Shown here: positions 50,133 through 64,000 of the stretch, piece by piece
Layout: every line of letters begins with the position of its first letter
Numbering within the stretch: the first letter of the stretch is position 1
Translations under genes and position numbers: made by a program
Assembly: GCA_920105625.2 (NCBI GenBank)
Contig: OV050030.1
Location: 151,707,988 to 151,771,987, forward strand
DNA from: Clusia tigrina
Lineage: Eukaryota > Arthropoda > Insecta > Diptera > Clusiidae
DNA: 64,000 bases
Reading direction: 5' to 3'
Notes under the pieces: generated by a model
Seen by the model: the letters and a program-made list of their open reading frames with translations, nothing else
Database searches by the model: none
What the model was told of the DNA's origin: nothing

Positions 50133-50389
50133 CCACTGACCGCTATAGTTCCGCTTCTTTATTAGAAGCTAACACAAATTCAAGTTTTAAGTTTAAAAAC
50201 TGATATTTGATATTTCGCACAAACTCCTTTTGCCAATTTCATTCACTGACTTTTATAATGCGTCTATTTCGCTAGGTTTAAAACTCGAACATTAAATTTT
50301 TTCACTTTAAATCACCATATAATTGAGGAGCAACCGAAAAACACATCCGAACTCTCTTGCTTTCGATAACATCGTCATGCACGTCTAAT

Positions 50390-51515
50390 GACGCAATTTG
50401 CGTACTCCGATCAGATACCAGTCTCTGTGTCTTCTTCTAGGAAATCAATTTCATATGCGAATAATATTTCTTATGTTCATCCTCTAGATTGGACACATAC
50501 TTCAATGAAGCAATTGACTTCCGTAAACCAAAGTTCCTCTCCTTATTATATTTGGTGGTGGTTCAGTCACCCTCCTTAAGCTTTTGCCCATCTTCAACTT
50601 ATTCAGAAACGATTATGTTAAGATTACGATACACTGGGTGGACATTGTAACGTAAGACAGTCCAATGCAAAATATGACTCCTAAAGAAACTTGTTTATTT
50701 TTTCGTTGCTTGTCAATAAACCCATCACACACCCACAACGTGTTCAAATACTGCGGCCATATGCTGTTTCGAGAAATATTATATCAGTCGCCATTCATCC
50801 CCAATCAATCGAATAATACGTTGGTCCCTTAGTCCGCTCCGTCTTCCGATATACGCTGTTCCTGGAACTTCCAGCTTCGATTCACATCATCAGAGCTGAA
50901 TATTTATAACAATGTCCTTCATTTTCTAGTTAACATTTTAGTTTGATATTTTTCTATGTTTAAGTTTAGTCGAACATTTCATAAGTTAATTTAATAAATC
51001 ATTTTGAAAATTATATAATAATTAAATAAATATACTATATATACTCATGGGTATAATTTTCCTAATTAGTATAATTTGTGTTTTCTTTGGATTATTACAT
51101 TTATTTCATTATAAATTTAGATGTTAAATAATTAATTTCTGTAACTCTAATTGTTTTCTAAACTACTTTTGTTTTTAATTTGAACAGATTATAATTTTTC
51201 AATTTATGACTTTTCTAAATGCGATTATATTATGCATATTTAATATGCAATAATCTGTTCTTGTTTTGTGAAATTTGCAAGAGCCAAAATTCGTTTAGAA
51301 AATAAAAATATAATTTATTTTAATTGATTCGTGTCCCTCTATATTTATTTGTTCTTCATATATTGGTTTCATTTGATTACTTTTTTTTTGTTTAAATATT
51401 TCATAATTCCTTTCATATCATTTTTCTTTTTATATTACATCTTTTAAAATTTTTCCATTCTGCGCAAATTCATTTGCCCTCTGACATAAACAAGAATATT
51501 TAAGATATTTTTGTT
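50390..51515 (-). other. AT-rich internal region of element E, no gene recognised
   Basis: Follows the right target duplication of J2 and leads (minus strand) from the gag of E. About 50900-51500 is AT-rich with no coding signal. There is no sign of protease, RT or integrase, so pol seems to be deleted. A purine-rich stretch occurs near 50555-50580. Confidence 0.4.
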
Positions 51516-52606
51516 TTACTTATGGCTGGTGTTCTGGTTCAGTTCTCCCGGATCTGAGAGGTACTTGATCAGTGACGGACTAAAACTAATTAGTCTTCGA
51601 CCGTTTACTCGCGCAGGCGAAATACTGTCCACCGTATTGGGGGTTTGCTGCACTGTTACTGGTTCTGGCGCTTTTGGCGGATATACCTGGTTTTTATTGT
51701 GTACCGGACTTCCCGGCGAAAAAGGCTCGCCACCAATCTTGGACGCGCCAACCACAATTTCCGCTTCCCTCTCTTCACTCAATCTACTAATCTTTGCTTC
51801 ACCACACGACCTATCCCTTCCGGAGTTAAATATTCTGACCAGTGAACTTCCGGTGGCAAAGCTAGTGCTGTTTGTGTATGTATTTGAGAAGTTGATGCCG
51901 ATCTTACTCCTACTGGCTTAGCAGGTGTCCTGATTATCTTAAGCTCTAGATATTCCCTCTCCAAATATGATGCTGTCTCTCGGAGTTGCCTAGAAAGTTC
52001 TCTAGTTTTATTCTCGAGAAATTCTGTATTCGCCTTCAACTCTTCTGTATCCTTGAAGACTTGAAAAAATGTCTCCTCCGTTCGACTCTAAATAGTCGCT
52101 AATGGTTGGTCTGCTATTTTCAAAGTTGACAAGTTCTCACTGTCCCTTGCTAAAACTCTGAGCACCTGGGCTTCACTTTTACTCGTTGCCGCTTCCAATT
52201 GTTCATACAGTTTTTCTCTAAAAAATTTTACCTCCGTCTGTAAAGAGCTTAACTTGTTTTGAGCCTTCTCCTCTGGCGAACAAGGACTATCTACTTGTGC
52301 TTCCAGCTCTTCTAGATGCAATCTGAACTTGGTCAACCAGTCCCGTGTTAAACCATTGACATATAATGGGTAATCCTTGGCAAAGTGCTCCTTCTCTCCA
52401 CAACAGTCCTTAAAAAGAAACAACTCCTCGTTGTTGTCGATAAATGTCTTCAACAAGGCTTCTAGTTCCGCTATGCGCTTACGGTAGTACTCACTATTCT
52501 TTCGTGCCTTATTATCCTTTCTACAATTCCTGATTCTCTTTTGGATTGCCTCGCTCTGCCTCTTTTGCGCTTCCAGCAATCTTCTAGCTTCTTTTGGTGC
52601 TTCCAT
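51516..52606 (-). pseudogene. gag: gag of LTR element E
   Basis: Start at 52606: MEAPKEARRLLEAQKRQSEA. A charged coiled-coil-like N-terminus (residues about 5-65, RKRIAELEALLKTFIDNNEEL) is typical of insect gypsy-type Gag. A TAG lies at 52088-52090 in frame, after which the frame reopens (52039-51779). A one-base shift near 51780 leads to a Pro-rich end (PKAPEPVTVQQTPNTV). No zinc knuckle. Element position after the primer site supports gag. Family assignment is weak. Confidence 0.6.
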
Positions 52607-53532
52607 AGACCGAATTAATTCTTATTTATGAACCCGTGCCTTCCAAAGGCAAAAAAAACACAAAAAATAGCAATCATAAATGCTACAACTTAGTTTTTTT
52701 TTTCTAGCTTTAATTTCTTTTATTTTGTTACTACTTTTCTAAGAATCCATTTTAACTAAGGTTTTACAAAATTATAAAAAAATACCAACACTATCAAACT
52801 TCTTAATCTAATGATTCGATCATGACAAATTTATTAAACAGCATTTCACTGTAAATTCTCTCCTTAGATATATTTTCCTTTACTTGTTTTCCGTTACAAG
52901 TTCCACATTCGCGGTCTACCAGCGTCCATTAAGTCCTTCCATCAATGCAAATTGGTCGTTGATTTCCTCACAGATATTCCTTGATGTCTTCACATGTATC
53001 CCCATATCCAATTTTCCTTTCACCATCTTTAATTCTCCCAAAAATCCATATAAAATGGCTATATGTTCGACAAAAATCGAAAGTGGCTTTATTCATTCCC
53101 GAAAATTTGAATCCATATCCAAAAATAAAGCCGTAATGTATGCGCAACGTAATAATAGCACTTATATTTTGTATAAAAGTGAAAAATGTGTATTCAAAAA
53201 TATCCCTAACGACAAACAAATACAAAAAAATCCTCACATCAAAGACGACATACATAGACCGTCCGATCATACTGACGGTTTATGGTTGCCCATACAAAGC
53301 TGCGTACAACAGCGCCTATACGTTGCAACTGCTTTGACCAGCGCTACGGCGCCTTCAGGGTCGCAGAAGTATCTACTTATACTACGCTATAATACTTTTT
53401 CTCACGATTATCCTGTCTGATGTTATCTCTGTTTCAAGGTCCTTTATCCTGGTTTTATATTTTAGATTTGATACAGGATTCTTCCCTGCTTCAGGTTCCT
53501 TGCCCTGGGATTCCTCCAATAGGTCCTTAAAA
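52607..53532 (-). other. leader of LTR element E
   Basis: Between primer site and gag on the minus strand. AT-rich, with no feature supported. A long open frame on the plus strand (52884-53420) has no recognisable domain and is antisense to the leader. Confidence 0.5.
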
Positions 53533-53544
53533 CCGACTGCGCCA
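53533..53544 (-). other. primer binding site of element E, tRNA-Ser type
   Basis: On the minus strand TGGCGCAGTCGG follows the LTR end after three bases. Confidence 0.75.
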
Positions 53545-53547
53545 AAA

Positions 53548-53982
53548 TGTCGGGGACCGTGTAACAATCACTTTCAGTATAAACACTATGTTACTGTTTG
53601 AAGTTGAAAACACCAAGAAGTTTATTGTTAAAATCATAATTCTTATGTACTATTTACAAAGAACACTTTCAGTCTACGTATTGACTTTTCTGGTTTTCCA
53701 GTTACGCAACTGTTGATTGATGTCAGTTGGTCAAGCCAACCGTCCTACTGAATGCAAAGCTGTCGACGGTGCATTCTAAATGCCCCTCGTCAGCTTGACT
53801 GCGGAACTGTGACACCCTAAAAGTTTACATAATAATTAATACATAAATACTATTCATTTACAATATTTGCACCCTAAATGAATTTAATTGTATAGAGTTA
53901 ACTACGCCAAATGTGTAGTGTCTATTAGGAGTTGGTGTTGTGAGTCAACTACACACAGGTAGCTTGATTCTAGCTCACAACA
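53548..53982 (-). repeat. 5' LTR of element E
   Basis: 435 bp, minus-strand TGTTGTGAGC to CCCCGACA. Related to the 512-bp LTRs at 37426 and 46453 but about 80 bases shorter and visibly diverged. No matching target duplication between 46452 and 53983, so the two ends may not come from one insertion. Confidence 0.75.
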
Positions 53983-54243
53983 GTGCTCACCATCATTGGC
54001 CGTTTTTCACGCTGGCGAGAAGCTGTGCCCCACAGGACATTTCCGCAAGTACCACAGTAGACACCTTTTACCCTTGCTGGTTGGCACGTTTTGGAGCCCC
54101 GACCGAAAAACGTCTGACAGAGGTTCCCAATTTGAGTCTCGGCTCTTCGACGCCCTTCCAAAATTAATCGGCAGCAACAGAATACGTACAACGGCATTTC
54201 ATCATCCGGCTGCAAATGGGATAGTCGAACGATGGCACCGTTG
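53983..54243 (+). pseudogene. pol: CsRn1-like integrase core fragment
   Basis: Plus-strand pieces of an integrase core: the first motif reads TIIGRFSRW where relatives have TIIDRF, losing the first Asp. Then DISASTTVDTFYPCWLARFGAP (split by a frame change), SDRGSQFESRLFDAL with the second Asp, and HPAANGIVERWHR with the Glu. It abuts the LTR of element E and stops after WHR. It is the same clade as the element at 26471, whose integrase core is missing. Confidence 0.8.
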
Positions 54244-54299
54244 ATTTGTAAAATAATCAATTGTCGTAATTCTTAGGAATTTTTTGTTTGTAAGAATCG

Positions 54300-54517
54300 A
54301 TATTTGTAAAATGTACATCTGCGAGGGATATCAAATTTTAACATAAAATAAATTTATTTACTTATTTTCATTTTATTAAAATTAATTACGATTGAAATAA
54401 ATATAAGATCTAGCTGCCAGGGCTATCGGCTTATGCTGATTCCAATTGTATATAATAAGAAAAAAAAGAACTCAATTGTATTTATATCATATTTTCAATT
54501 CTTTCGTGTTGTAGATA
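54300..54517. repeat. AT-rich repeat, duplicated at 56520-56735
   Basis: Shares GTAAAATGTACATCT, ATATAAGATCTAGCTG and GGGCTATCGG with 56520-56735 at roughly 85 percent by eye. Non-coding. 54244-54299 shows nothing recognisable. Confidence 0.65.
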
Positions 54518-55776
54518 CGTGGGGTAATATTTATATTTCGGGAAAAGCAAATAAAAACAAACATTTTTAAATGAAAATGGATTTATTGTTTTTTAAAATA
54601 TACCCCTTGATGATCAATACACTTTTGCAGTCGTTCAAACCATTTGTCAAAGCAGTTTTTCCATTCCTCTTGAGATACCTCCAAAACATGGTTTTTGAAC
54701 GCTTCAACTGCTTCTTCGGCGCTCGTAAATCGTTGACCACGCAGTTTACCTTTGATATTCGGGAACAAGAAGAAGTCATTGGGTGCCAAATCAGGACTGT
54801 TCGGAGGATGAATCATCAATTCGATGTTTTGACTGCTCAAAAATTCACCTGTTTGACGAGATGAGCGAGATCTCGGATTGTCATGATGGAGAATGATTCG
54901 TCTTTGGCGGTGGGTTTTACGAATTTCTCCGAAGACTTCCGGCAAACAAATGTTCGTTTACCACTCAACATTGACCCTCCTACATTGCTCAAGTGGAATA
55001 GTGGCCATTCGGCCGAAGAAACAGGCGACCATTTGCTTCGTTGTGCTTCGTCCAAGAACATATTTTGTTGGATTTAGCTCATCTTAGAATACCAACACGA
55101 TCATACGCATATATCCATGATTCATCACCTCTCACGATTTTATATACGTGTTTGGAGGACCACGGTCGAACTTTTTAATAATTTCCTTAAACCAATTGAC
55201 ACGAGTCTTTTTTGAGCGATTGTCAAGTTATGTGGGATTCAACGCGAACAAATCTTTTTTACAGCCAAATATTCATGCAATATTGAATGTATGGAAGTGG
55301 AAGTAATGCCCAAGGTGTCCTCTATCTCACGATATATTACATGACGATCTTGCATCATCAGTTCACGCACTGCATAGATGTTTTGTGGCACAACAACCGA
55401 TTTTGGACGACCTTCACGGATTTCGTCGGCGATTGAACTACGACCACGATTGAATTCACTATACCAGCGATATACTATGGTTTTTGATGGTGCTTTATCG
55501 CCATACAATGAACTGAGTTCATCGACATATTCTTGTTGAGATAATTCACGTCGAAAGTTTTGAAAAATAATCAAACGAAAACCTTCTCTTGAAATTTCCA
55601 TTTTTTGGCCAAATTGATTTTCTTATCTCACTGTAAACAAAAAAAAAATGCACTTGTACATCAACACGTTGTGAGTACGTTCATGCTAAAAAGTGTCAAA
55701 CTTTATTATGGTGTGGCCAGATTTTGGCTATTGACATTAGTGTTGCCAGTTCCCTAAATATAAATAGTACCCCTTA
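54518..55776 (-). mobile_element. mariner copy C, full length
   Basis: 1259 bp with both ITRs (CGTGGGGTAATATTTATATT at the left; the right end reads CCCTAAATATAAATAGTACC in plus orientation) and TA at 54516-54517 and 55777-55778. The right flank is the same env position as in copies A and B, but inverted. The ITRs are imperfect. Confidence 0.92.
54583..55601 (-). pseudogene. mariner transposase, copy C
   Basis: Starts MEISREGFRLIIFQNFRREL at 55601. Stop TGA replaces Trp after CSR, as in copy A. The first catalytic Asp is present here (RGDESW), unlike A and B. HHDN and PND follow, DD34D spacing. Frame changes near 55070-55130 and 54940. The C-terminus (KCIDHQGVYFKK) is complete. The stop and shifts prevent activity. 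Confidence 0.9.
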
Positions 55777-55778
55777 TA

Positions 55779-56174
55779 CACTACAAAATCTGCGAAATCG
55801 AAATAAACGACATCACCTACACAGACAATCCGAACAATTATTGGGACGAAATTCACATTGTTCCATCCCTACAAGTTGAAGTGGAACCCAAAGCTACAGT
55901 TGATGTTCCAAGTCTACACAAACTAAGCCAATACCAATTTGACATCAAAAAAGAAATCACGGTTTTATACAACAACAATAACCGACAACTTGCATACAAC
56001 CATACTAACATTACCATAGTTATCGTAGCGTGAACTTTTGGATCATTGGCACTGATGCTGAAATACAAAACTCCAAAAATCAGCCGCAACTACAACCCTA
56101 GGAAGATCCAGATTAGCGCTCCTTACCCATTGGAATCCTTGTGGCCCTCGCTTTACTCTAAGGGAGAGGAATTG
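55779..56174 (+). pseudogene. env: env C-terminal fragment, inverted copy
   Basis: Plus-strand equivalent of 30787-31181: ectodomain end with TDNPNNYWDEIHIVPS, hydrophobic stretch, short tail, polypurine AAGGGAGAGG. One end is mariner C, the other a mariner 5' fragment (D). Confidence 0.7.
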
Positions 56175-56176
56175 CT

Positions 56177-56461
56177 TTGCTTTATCGCCATACAAAGAAC
56201 TGAGTTCATCGACATATTCTTGTTGAGATATTTCACGTCGAAAGTTTTGAAAAATAATCAAACGAAAACCTTCTCTTGAAATTTCCATTTTTGGCCAAAT
56301 TGATTTTCTTAACTCACTGTAAACAAAACAAATATCACTTGTACATCAACACGTTGTGAGTACGTTCATGCTAAAAAATGTCAAACTTCAATATGGTGTT
56401 GCCAGATTTTAGCTATTGACATTAGTGTTGCCAGTTCCCTAAATATAAATTGTACCCCTCG
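56177..56461 (-). mobile_element. mariner copy D, 5' fragment only
   Basis: ITR ending at 56461 with TA at 56462-56463. The first 36 or so transposase codons (MEISREGFRLIIFQNFRREI) read on the minus strand, then the sequence ends at the env fragment near 56175. Confidence 0.85.
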
Positions 56462-56519
56462 TATCTGTATATTGTATGTACTCGTATATATTGAGAGAAA
56501 AAGTAGATTTGTAAATAAA

Positions 56520-56735
56520 TCTGTTGTAAAATGTTCTGTAAAATGTACATCTATTGAGAGTGGTATCAAAATTTTATAATAAAATTTTTTATTTGCATTT
56601 TTTAAAATTCATTACGATTAAAACGATAACTAATTATATAAGATCTAGCTGACTGGGCTATCGGTTTATGATGATTCCAATTATAATAAGAAAAAAAACA
56701 ATTCAATTTTATTTATATCATATTTAGTATAAATA
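56520..56735. repeat. AT-rich repeat, second copy
   Basis: Diverged copy of 54300-54517. 56736-56935 holds nothing I can assign. Confidence 0.6.
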
Positions 56736-56935
56736 TAATCATGAGCGGGGATTAAAGAATTTTGGAAGGATTTTTATTTAGGAATACTAATGTTCGGACG
56801 GTTTAAATGGAGGGTCAGGAAGAAAGGAGATTTGAGACATTATTACAGAAGCAGCATCGAGGTTGAGGTTCGTTTTAAAGAGATGCATGTGGGTTATTAG
56901 CGTGTGATCCACTGAAATTCGCGTGAAGTATTTGT

Positions 56936-57448
56936 TCATGGTGATAGATCTTGTGTGAGGATGGATAGAGGGGCTATCGTAGGGTTGATCCTTTTATAAG
57001 GGTGGTCATATCGTACCCATTCATCGCTTATTTTTGGTAGATATATCCTGACTGAAGTTATAATAATTTTTTTCGAGAATAGCTTAAAATATTCTAATGG
57101 ACAGTTTAGTGCATCTTTAGTTGTTAAGTCAGCTAGATTCTTTCCAAATATACCTGAATGTCCTAGTATCCACACAATGTTGACATAATTTTTCATCACA
57201 GTGAGCAATTGTTGTATATTCTCTATAAACTCTAAGCTGGTGGAATAGTTTTTTGCTGACTCATATACTGAGCGACTGTCAGTGCAGATTGCACTCTGGT
57301 TTTTTGAACCATAAGTGAAAATCGGGGACCAATTCTTTTCTTTGAGTGGTGTAATAGGAGACCACAGAGACGCGGCACTTGAATGTCTCTCGGTTTGCGC
57401 ACACTTGTAGTAGTGTGGTTGATTTTCTTCAGAATTCAGGATAACCAA
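56936..57448 (-). pseudogene. LINE RNase H fragment
   Basis: A minus-strand open frame of 170 codons with CTDSRSVYES (an RNase H Asp motif) and ILGHSGIFGKNLADLTTKDAL (the His/Asp C-terminal motif). This layout is found in RNase H domains of I- and R1-type LINEs. The N-terminal RNase H motifs are not seen in the same frame. 57449-57732 (minus) is an open stretch without a recognised domain, possibly the preceding part. Confidence 0.55.
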
Positions 57449-57730
57449 TGATAACCAAACCTATCCATAGAAGCAACTAATGATAAACAAAAACAGTTTT
57501 TTTTAAACTTCAGAAAATTTTACGTGTAAGTGCCGTTTCTCTGAGTTCTCTGGTAATAGTATCTAGGAAGAGCTGATTGTAGACTGTATAGCTTACTTTT
57601 ACGAACTTTGTATTTGTTCAAAGCAACATTGTTGAATGGCACCACTATTGTCGCAAACGTAACATTCGTCAAGTCAGTGGCACATTCTAATTCGCTTTTG
57701 TATTCAGCTATTTCAATATATATATACTCG

Positions 57731-60915
<3,185 letters not shown>

Positions 60916-61360
60916 TGAAGCGTAGTGGGGTTGAAGCGTCAGTTTTCGTTGAAGCGCAAGTTTCGTTGAAACATAAATTTTCGCTGAATGGAAATATGCG
61001 ATTATAGTTCTAGGAACATTAGCCTCTATTCCATCTAGACCGATAGTGCGTGGCGAAGAGTCACATCCTGCCCGAGGTAACCCTGCTATTTATAACAGAA
61101 CACTACGGATCTAGACTGAGGAGTCAATAAACACCTCCCCGGATACAGGGTATGGAGGAGCAAACCTCTATAAAAAACCTCTGGGTTGGAGTAAGATGTC
61201 ATACGACCCGTGTCGATGCTCAGCCTGGCCGGGGACCCAGGTCAAAAAAATAGCCCAGTCTCTAACGGAATGCTCCGGATACTTGGCGTCCTCCGGTTCT
61301 ATCTAGCCTTACTCGCGCACACAGACCTCTGCGCGAGCTGACCTCTCTTGTGCGATACTC
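60916..61360 (+). other. 5' region of the R1-like LINE, non-coding
   Basis: Contains a loose triple of GTTGAAGCG near 60915-60955 and GC-richer sequence towards ORF1. The boundary with the LOA-like LINE is not definable. No gene seen. Confidence 0.4.
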
Positions 61361-61970
61361 ATGGGACCACATATGTCATTAAAATTAAATCCAAAACCAA
61401 AACCAAAGGAGGGCGGTCCTCCCAAAAAACCGACAGAGGCGATCCTGTCTACCGCTAATATAAGGGTGGCAGACAGATCGATAGCAGCAGGAGGCAGAAG
61501 GGGCTTAAGCGTTAGGGCTGGTCCCAGCACGAGTGCTGGTAGTAGGGGACGGGGAAGCTTGGGAAAACCGGTCTCTCGTCCCTTTCAGAGGGGTGCTGAA
61601 GGGAGAACCCCGGAAGAGTTGGTAAAAACCCAAACGCTGACTGCGGTCAGGGGGCGGGGGGCTACCCCGGGGATCTATCGGCAGCAGACAGTAGAGGGGC
61701 GCAGCAGCTCAAAGAAGGTTGCTGGGGTAGGCCAGGGGGGTCGGCCGTCCGTCAAAGCAAGCCTATTATGATAGAAATGCGGCCATGAGGGTCATGGCCA
61801 AATATGAGACTCTACCCACAGACCAGCTGTGTAGAAGATGCGGCGAAAAGGGCCACCTAGCAGCAACCTGTAAAAGCAAAGAGAGGTGCGCTCTATGCGA
61901 AGGCACTCATGCAGCGGGCAGTTACAAATGTCCTGTATATCAGAAGGCGAGGAAAGATTGCGGACAATGA
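61361..61970 (+). pseudogene. ORF1 of the R1-like LINE
   Basis: Starts MGPHMSLKLNPKPKPKEGG, with a basic, Gly/Arg/Ser-rich stretch to 61771. A frame change then leads to the zinc knuckles at 61785-61970: CRRCGEKGHLAATC and CALCEGTHAAGSYKC. It is much shorter than typical ORF1 because the central part is missing, likely deleted. Its stop TGA (61968-61970) overlaps the ORF2 ATG at 61967. RNA-binding role by analogy. Confidence 0.75.
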
Positions 61971-64000
61971 GAATCGTGCAACTAAACTTAAACCGATGCG
62001 CGGCGGCCCAGGATCTCCTGACCCAAACTATGTTCGAACAAAAATTCGACGTGGGGCTATTGTGTGAACAATACCGGAACTTAAATTGTCACAACTGGGT
62101 ACAGGATGCCCACGGTAAAGCTGCTATATGGGCAAGTAACGATAGCACAATTCAGCAGAAGATGACAATGGCGGAAAATGGTTTCACATGGGCGAAAATA
62201 AAAAATGTGTACTTTTTTTCATGCTATGCTCCCCCCAGTATGACTCTAGATGACTTCGAAAGGATGTTGATGGCCTTGGTGATAGAAGCGCGAGGTAAAA
62301 GTCCGGTCGTAGTAGCAGGAGACTTCAACGCCTGGTCCACTGCATGGGGAAGTACACGCACAGATCAGCGAGGAAGAATTCTGCTCGAATGCCTAGCTCC
62401 ATTATCGTTAGACCTTTTAAACCACGGTAGTAAGAATACATTCGAAACAGGCAGGAGGGGTTCCGTGATAGACCTCACCTTCGCACAAAATGTTATAACT
62501 CGCAAAGCACAGTGGGAAGTCAGCAGCATATACATACACAGTGATCACCGGGCTATTGAAATAGATATCACTGCGCAGAAAAAACAACGAATTCGCAAAG
62601 TGCCAACAAAACGGTGGAAATGGCAGTTTTTTGACGTAGAAGCCTTTAATACCGTCTGGAAAGATGAAGAAATCCCCCTGGACACGGCAGAAAAGATGGC
62701 GGTCAGCATAACGGACAAACTCAGCATGGCCTGTGACGGGGCAATGCCAAGAATATCAAACAGAATTGTGAGGAAATCAGTCTACTGGTGGAATGACGAA
62801 ATCGCTAATGCGAGGAAAAGATGTAACCAAGCGCGCAGAAATGCAAAACGAGCTCGCAATAGGCCAATTTGGGAAACGCTGCATCAAGTACATAAAGAGT
62901 GTAGGAAAGTACTGAAAGTAGCCATTAAAAACAGCAAAAACGCATATTTTAAGGAGCTCTACGACAGTTCTGATCTCGATCCATGGGGTAACGCATATAA
63001 GTCAATGATGGCCAAACTTAAAGGGCCAAGAGCACCGCAACCAACAGAATATAAATTGATGCGTAAGGTGGTTGCAGCGCTTTTTCCCCCACAGGAGAAA
63101 ACAATTCTGTACAACGGCCAACAAATAAACAGCACAGAAATCCCCGAGATTTCCACTGATGAGGTAGTGTTCACTCTGCGGAAAATCGCTGACGGCAAAG
63201 CACCCGAGCTAGACAGTTTGCGCAATACTGCGGTAAAAGCGGCGGTCAAGGCAACACCTGAAATCTTCACGCAGGTGTACAATGCGTGCTTAAACGAGGG
63301 AATATACCCAGATATTTGGAAAAGGTAGAGGCTGGTATTACTGCTTAAGCCCGGAAAACAATCAGACCACCCATCCTCGTACAGACCAATTTGCATGCTC
63401 GATACGCTGGGTAAAATCTTAGAGAGAATTTTCTGCGATAGACTGCAAGAATCACTTGGAAAGCCAGGAGGATTGGCCGAAAATCAATTTGGATTTCGGA
63501 GATCGCGATCCACCGTGGATGCAGTCAAAGCAGTGATGGATACTGCAAGAGAAGCACTCAGCGGGAAGAGATGGGTAAATGGAAGCAAAAAATACTGCGC
63601 AGTGATCACATTGGATGTGAAGAATGCTTTCAACTCGGCGAGTTGGCCATTAATCATAAGCGCCCTCCGGAAATTCGCTGTCCCGGAGTAATTATTGCGA
63701 ATTTAAGCTAGTTATTTTGACAACCGAGTACTACTGTACGATACGGACGAAGGGGCAAAGCAATATAGGATCACGGGGGGATTACCCCAGGGTTCTGTGC
63801 TCGGCCCTTCATTATGGTATGTACAATGACATACTCCAACTGGACCTACCGGAAGATACTACGGTGGTAGGCTATGCGGACGACATTGCTGTGGTAGCAG
63901 TAGCAAAACAGCTGGATATGCTCCAAACGATATGCAATGATGCGATCGTCAGAATAAGAAGCTGGCTTGATGACTCAAAACTAGAATTTACGGCCCAGAA
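61967..64000 (+). pseudogene. ORF2 of the R1-like LINE: endonuclease and RT, runs off the window
   Basis: ATG at 61967. APE-type endonuclease: MRIVQLNLNRC, CEQYRNL where relatives have a QEPY-like motif, VVAGDFNAWSTAWGS (62311) and SDHRAIEI (62540). RT: YRPICMLDTLGKILER (63382), NQFGFRRSRSTVDA (63485), LDVKNAFNSA (63614), GLPQGSVLGP (63780), YADDIAVVA (about 63873). TAG at 63326-63328, TAA at 63689-63691 and another in-frame stop just after, then a frame change near 63815. It continues past 64000. The endonuclease part is open, the RT is broken. Confidence 0.85.

Larger units (their letters stand above)
47762..50389 (-). mobile_element. Jockey-like LINE J2 (copy B), internally deleted, with 13-bp target duplications
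   Basis: ATGCACGTTTCAT at 47762-47774 and ATGCACGTCTAAT at 50377-50389 are the target duplications; the element is 47775-50376. It keeps the 5' region, ORF1, the first 28 or so codons of ORF2, the 3' end of RT and the A-tail. The endonuclease and most of RT are deleted at about 48236. It is a relative of J1 but a distinct subfamily. Confidence 0.88.

Noticed and set aside
52884..53420. Plus-strand 178-codon frame in the leader of element E
   Set aside because: No recognised domain, antisense to the element, no start or context support. Kept only as a note.

Overview
The window is a dense, nested graveyard of transposable elements from an AT-rich insect genome. I found no host protein-coding gene and no RNA gene. 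The element mix (mdg1/412-like and errantivirus-like Ty3/gypsy elements, mariners, a Helitron, Jockey-, LOA- and R1-like LINEs, a repeat with DINE/INE-like motifs) points to a dipteran, probably a higher fly. That assignment is inference from family content only.

Layout. (1) 1-12884: an mdg1/412-like LTR retrotransposon, plus strand, whose LTRs differ at 6 of 562 compared bases. Its pol is split by a deleted errantivirus-like element (5276-9398, CGCG target duplication) and by a mariner (9935-11174, TA duplication, 29-bp perfect ITRs). (2) about 13457-22493: a decayed Helitron ending in a hairpin plus CTAG, split by a Jockey-like LINE (16834-21585) with a 65-bp target-site duplication. (3) 22494-25822: a (TA)n tract and a non-coding dispersed repeat. 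(4) 25913-28811: remnants of a CsRn1-like gypsy element primed by tRNA-Trp. (5) 28812-50389: minus-strand errantivirus-like copies with a mariner in env, an LTR element (called E here) and a Jockey-like LINE. A block of about 8-9 kb is duplicated head-to-tail, with the junction at 39557/39558. (6) 50390-56735: the rest of E, a CsRn1 integrase fragment, a complete-length mariner and an inverted copy of the env/mariner block. (7) 56936-64000: a LINE RNase H fragment, a second (TA)n tract, a minus-strand LOA-like LINE and a plus-strand R1-like LINE that runs off the window.

No element looks autonomous. Nearly every coding region carries stops, frameshifts, deletions or lost catalytic residues. 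The most interesting signals are structural: five copies of a TGCATAT-containing repeat in an errantivirus-like leader, resembling the gypsy Su(Hw) insulator; the 65-bp LINE target-site duplication; the tandem and inverted duplications of a whole TE stack; and mariner copies with conflicting shared mutations. Dense TE nesting on both strands suggests heterochromatin or a piRNA cluster, but the sequence alone cannot show this. All family names are from visible motifs, not database searches.
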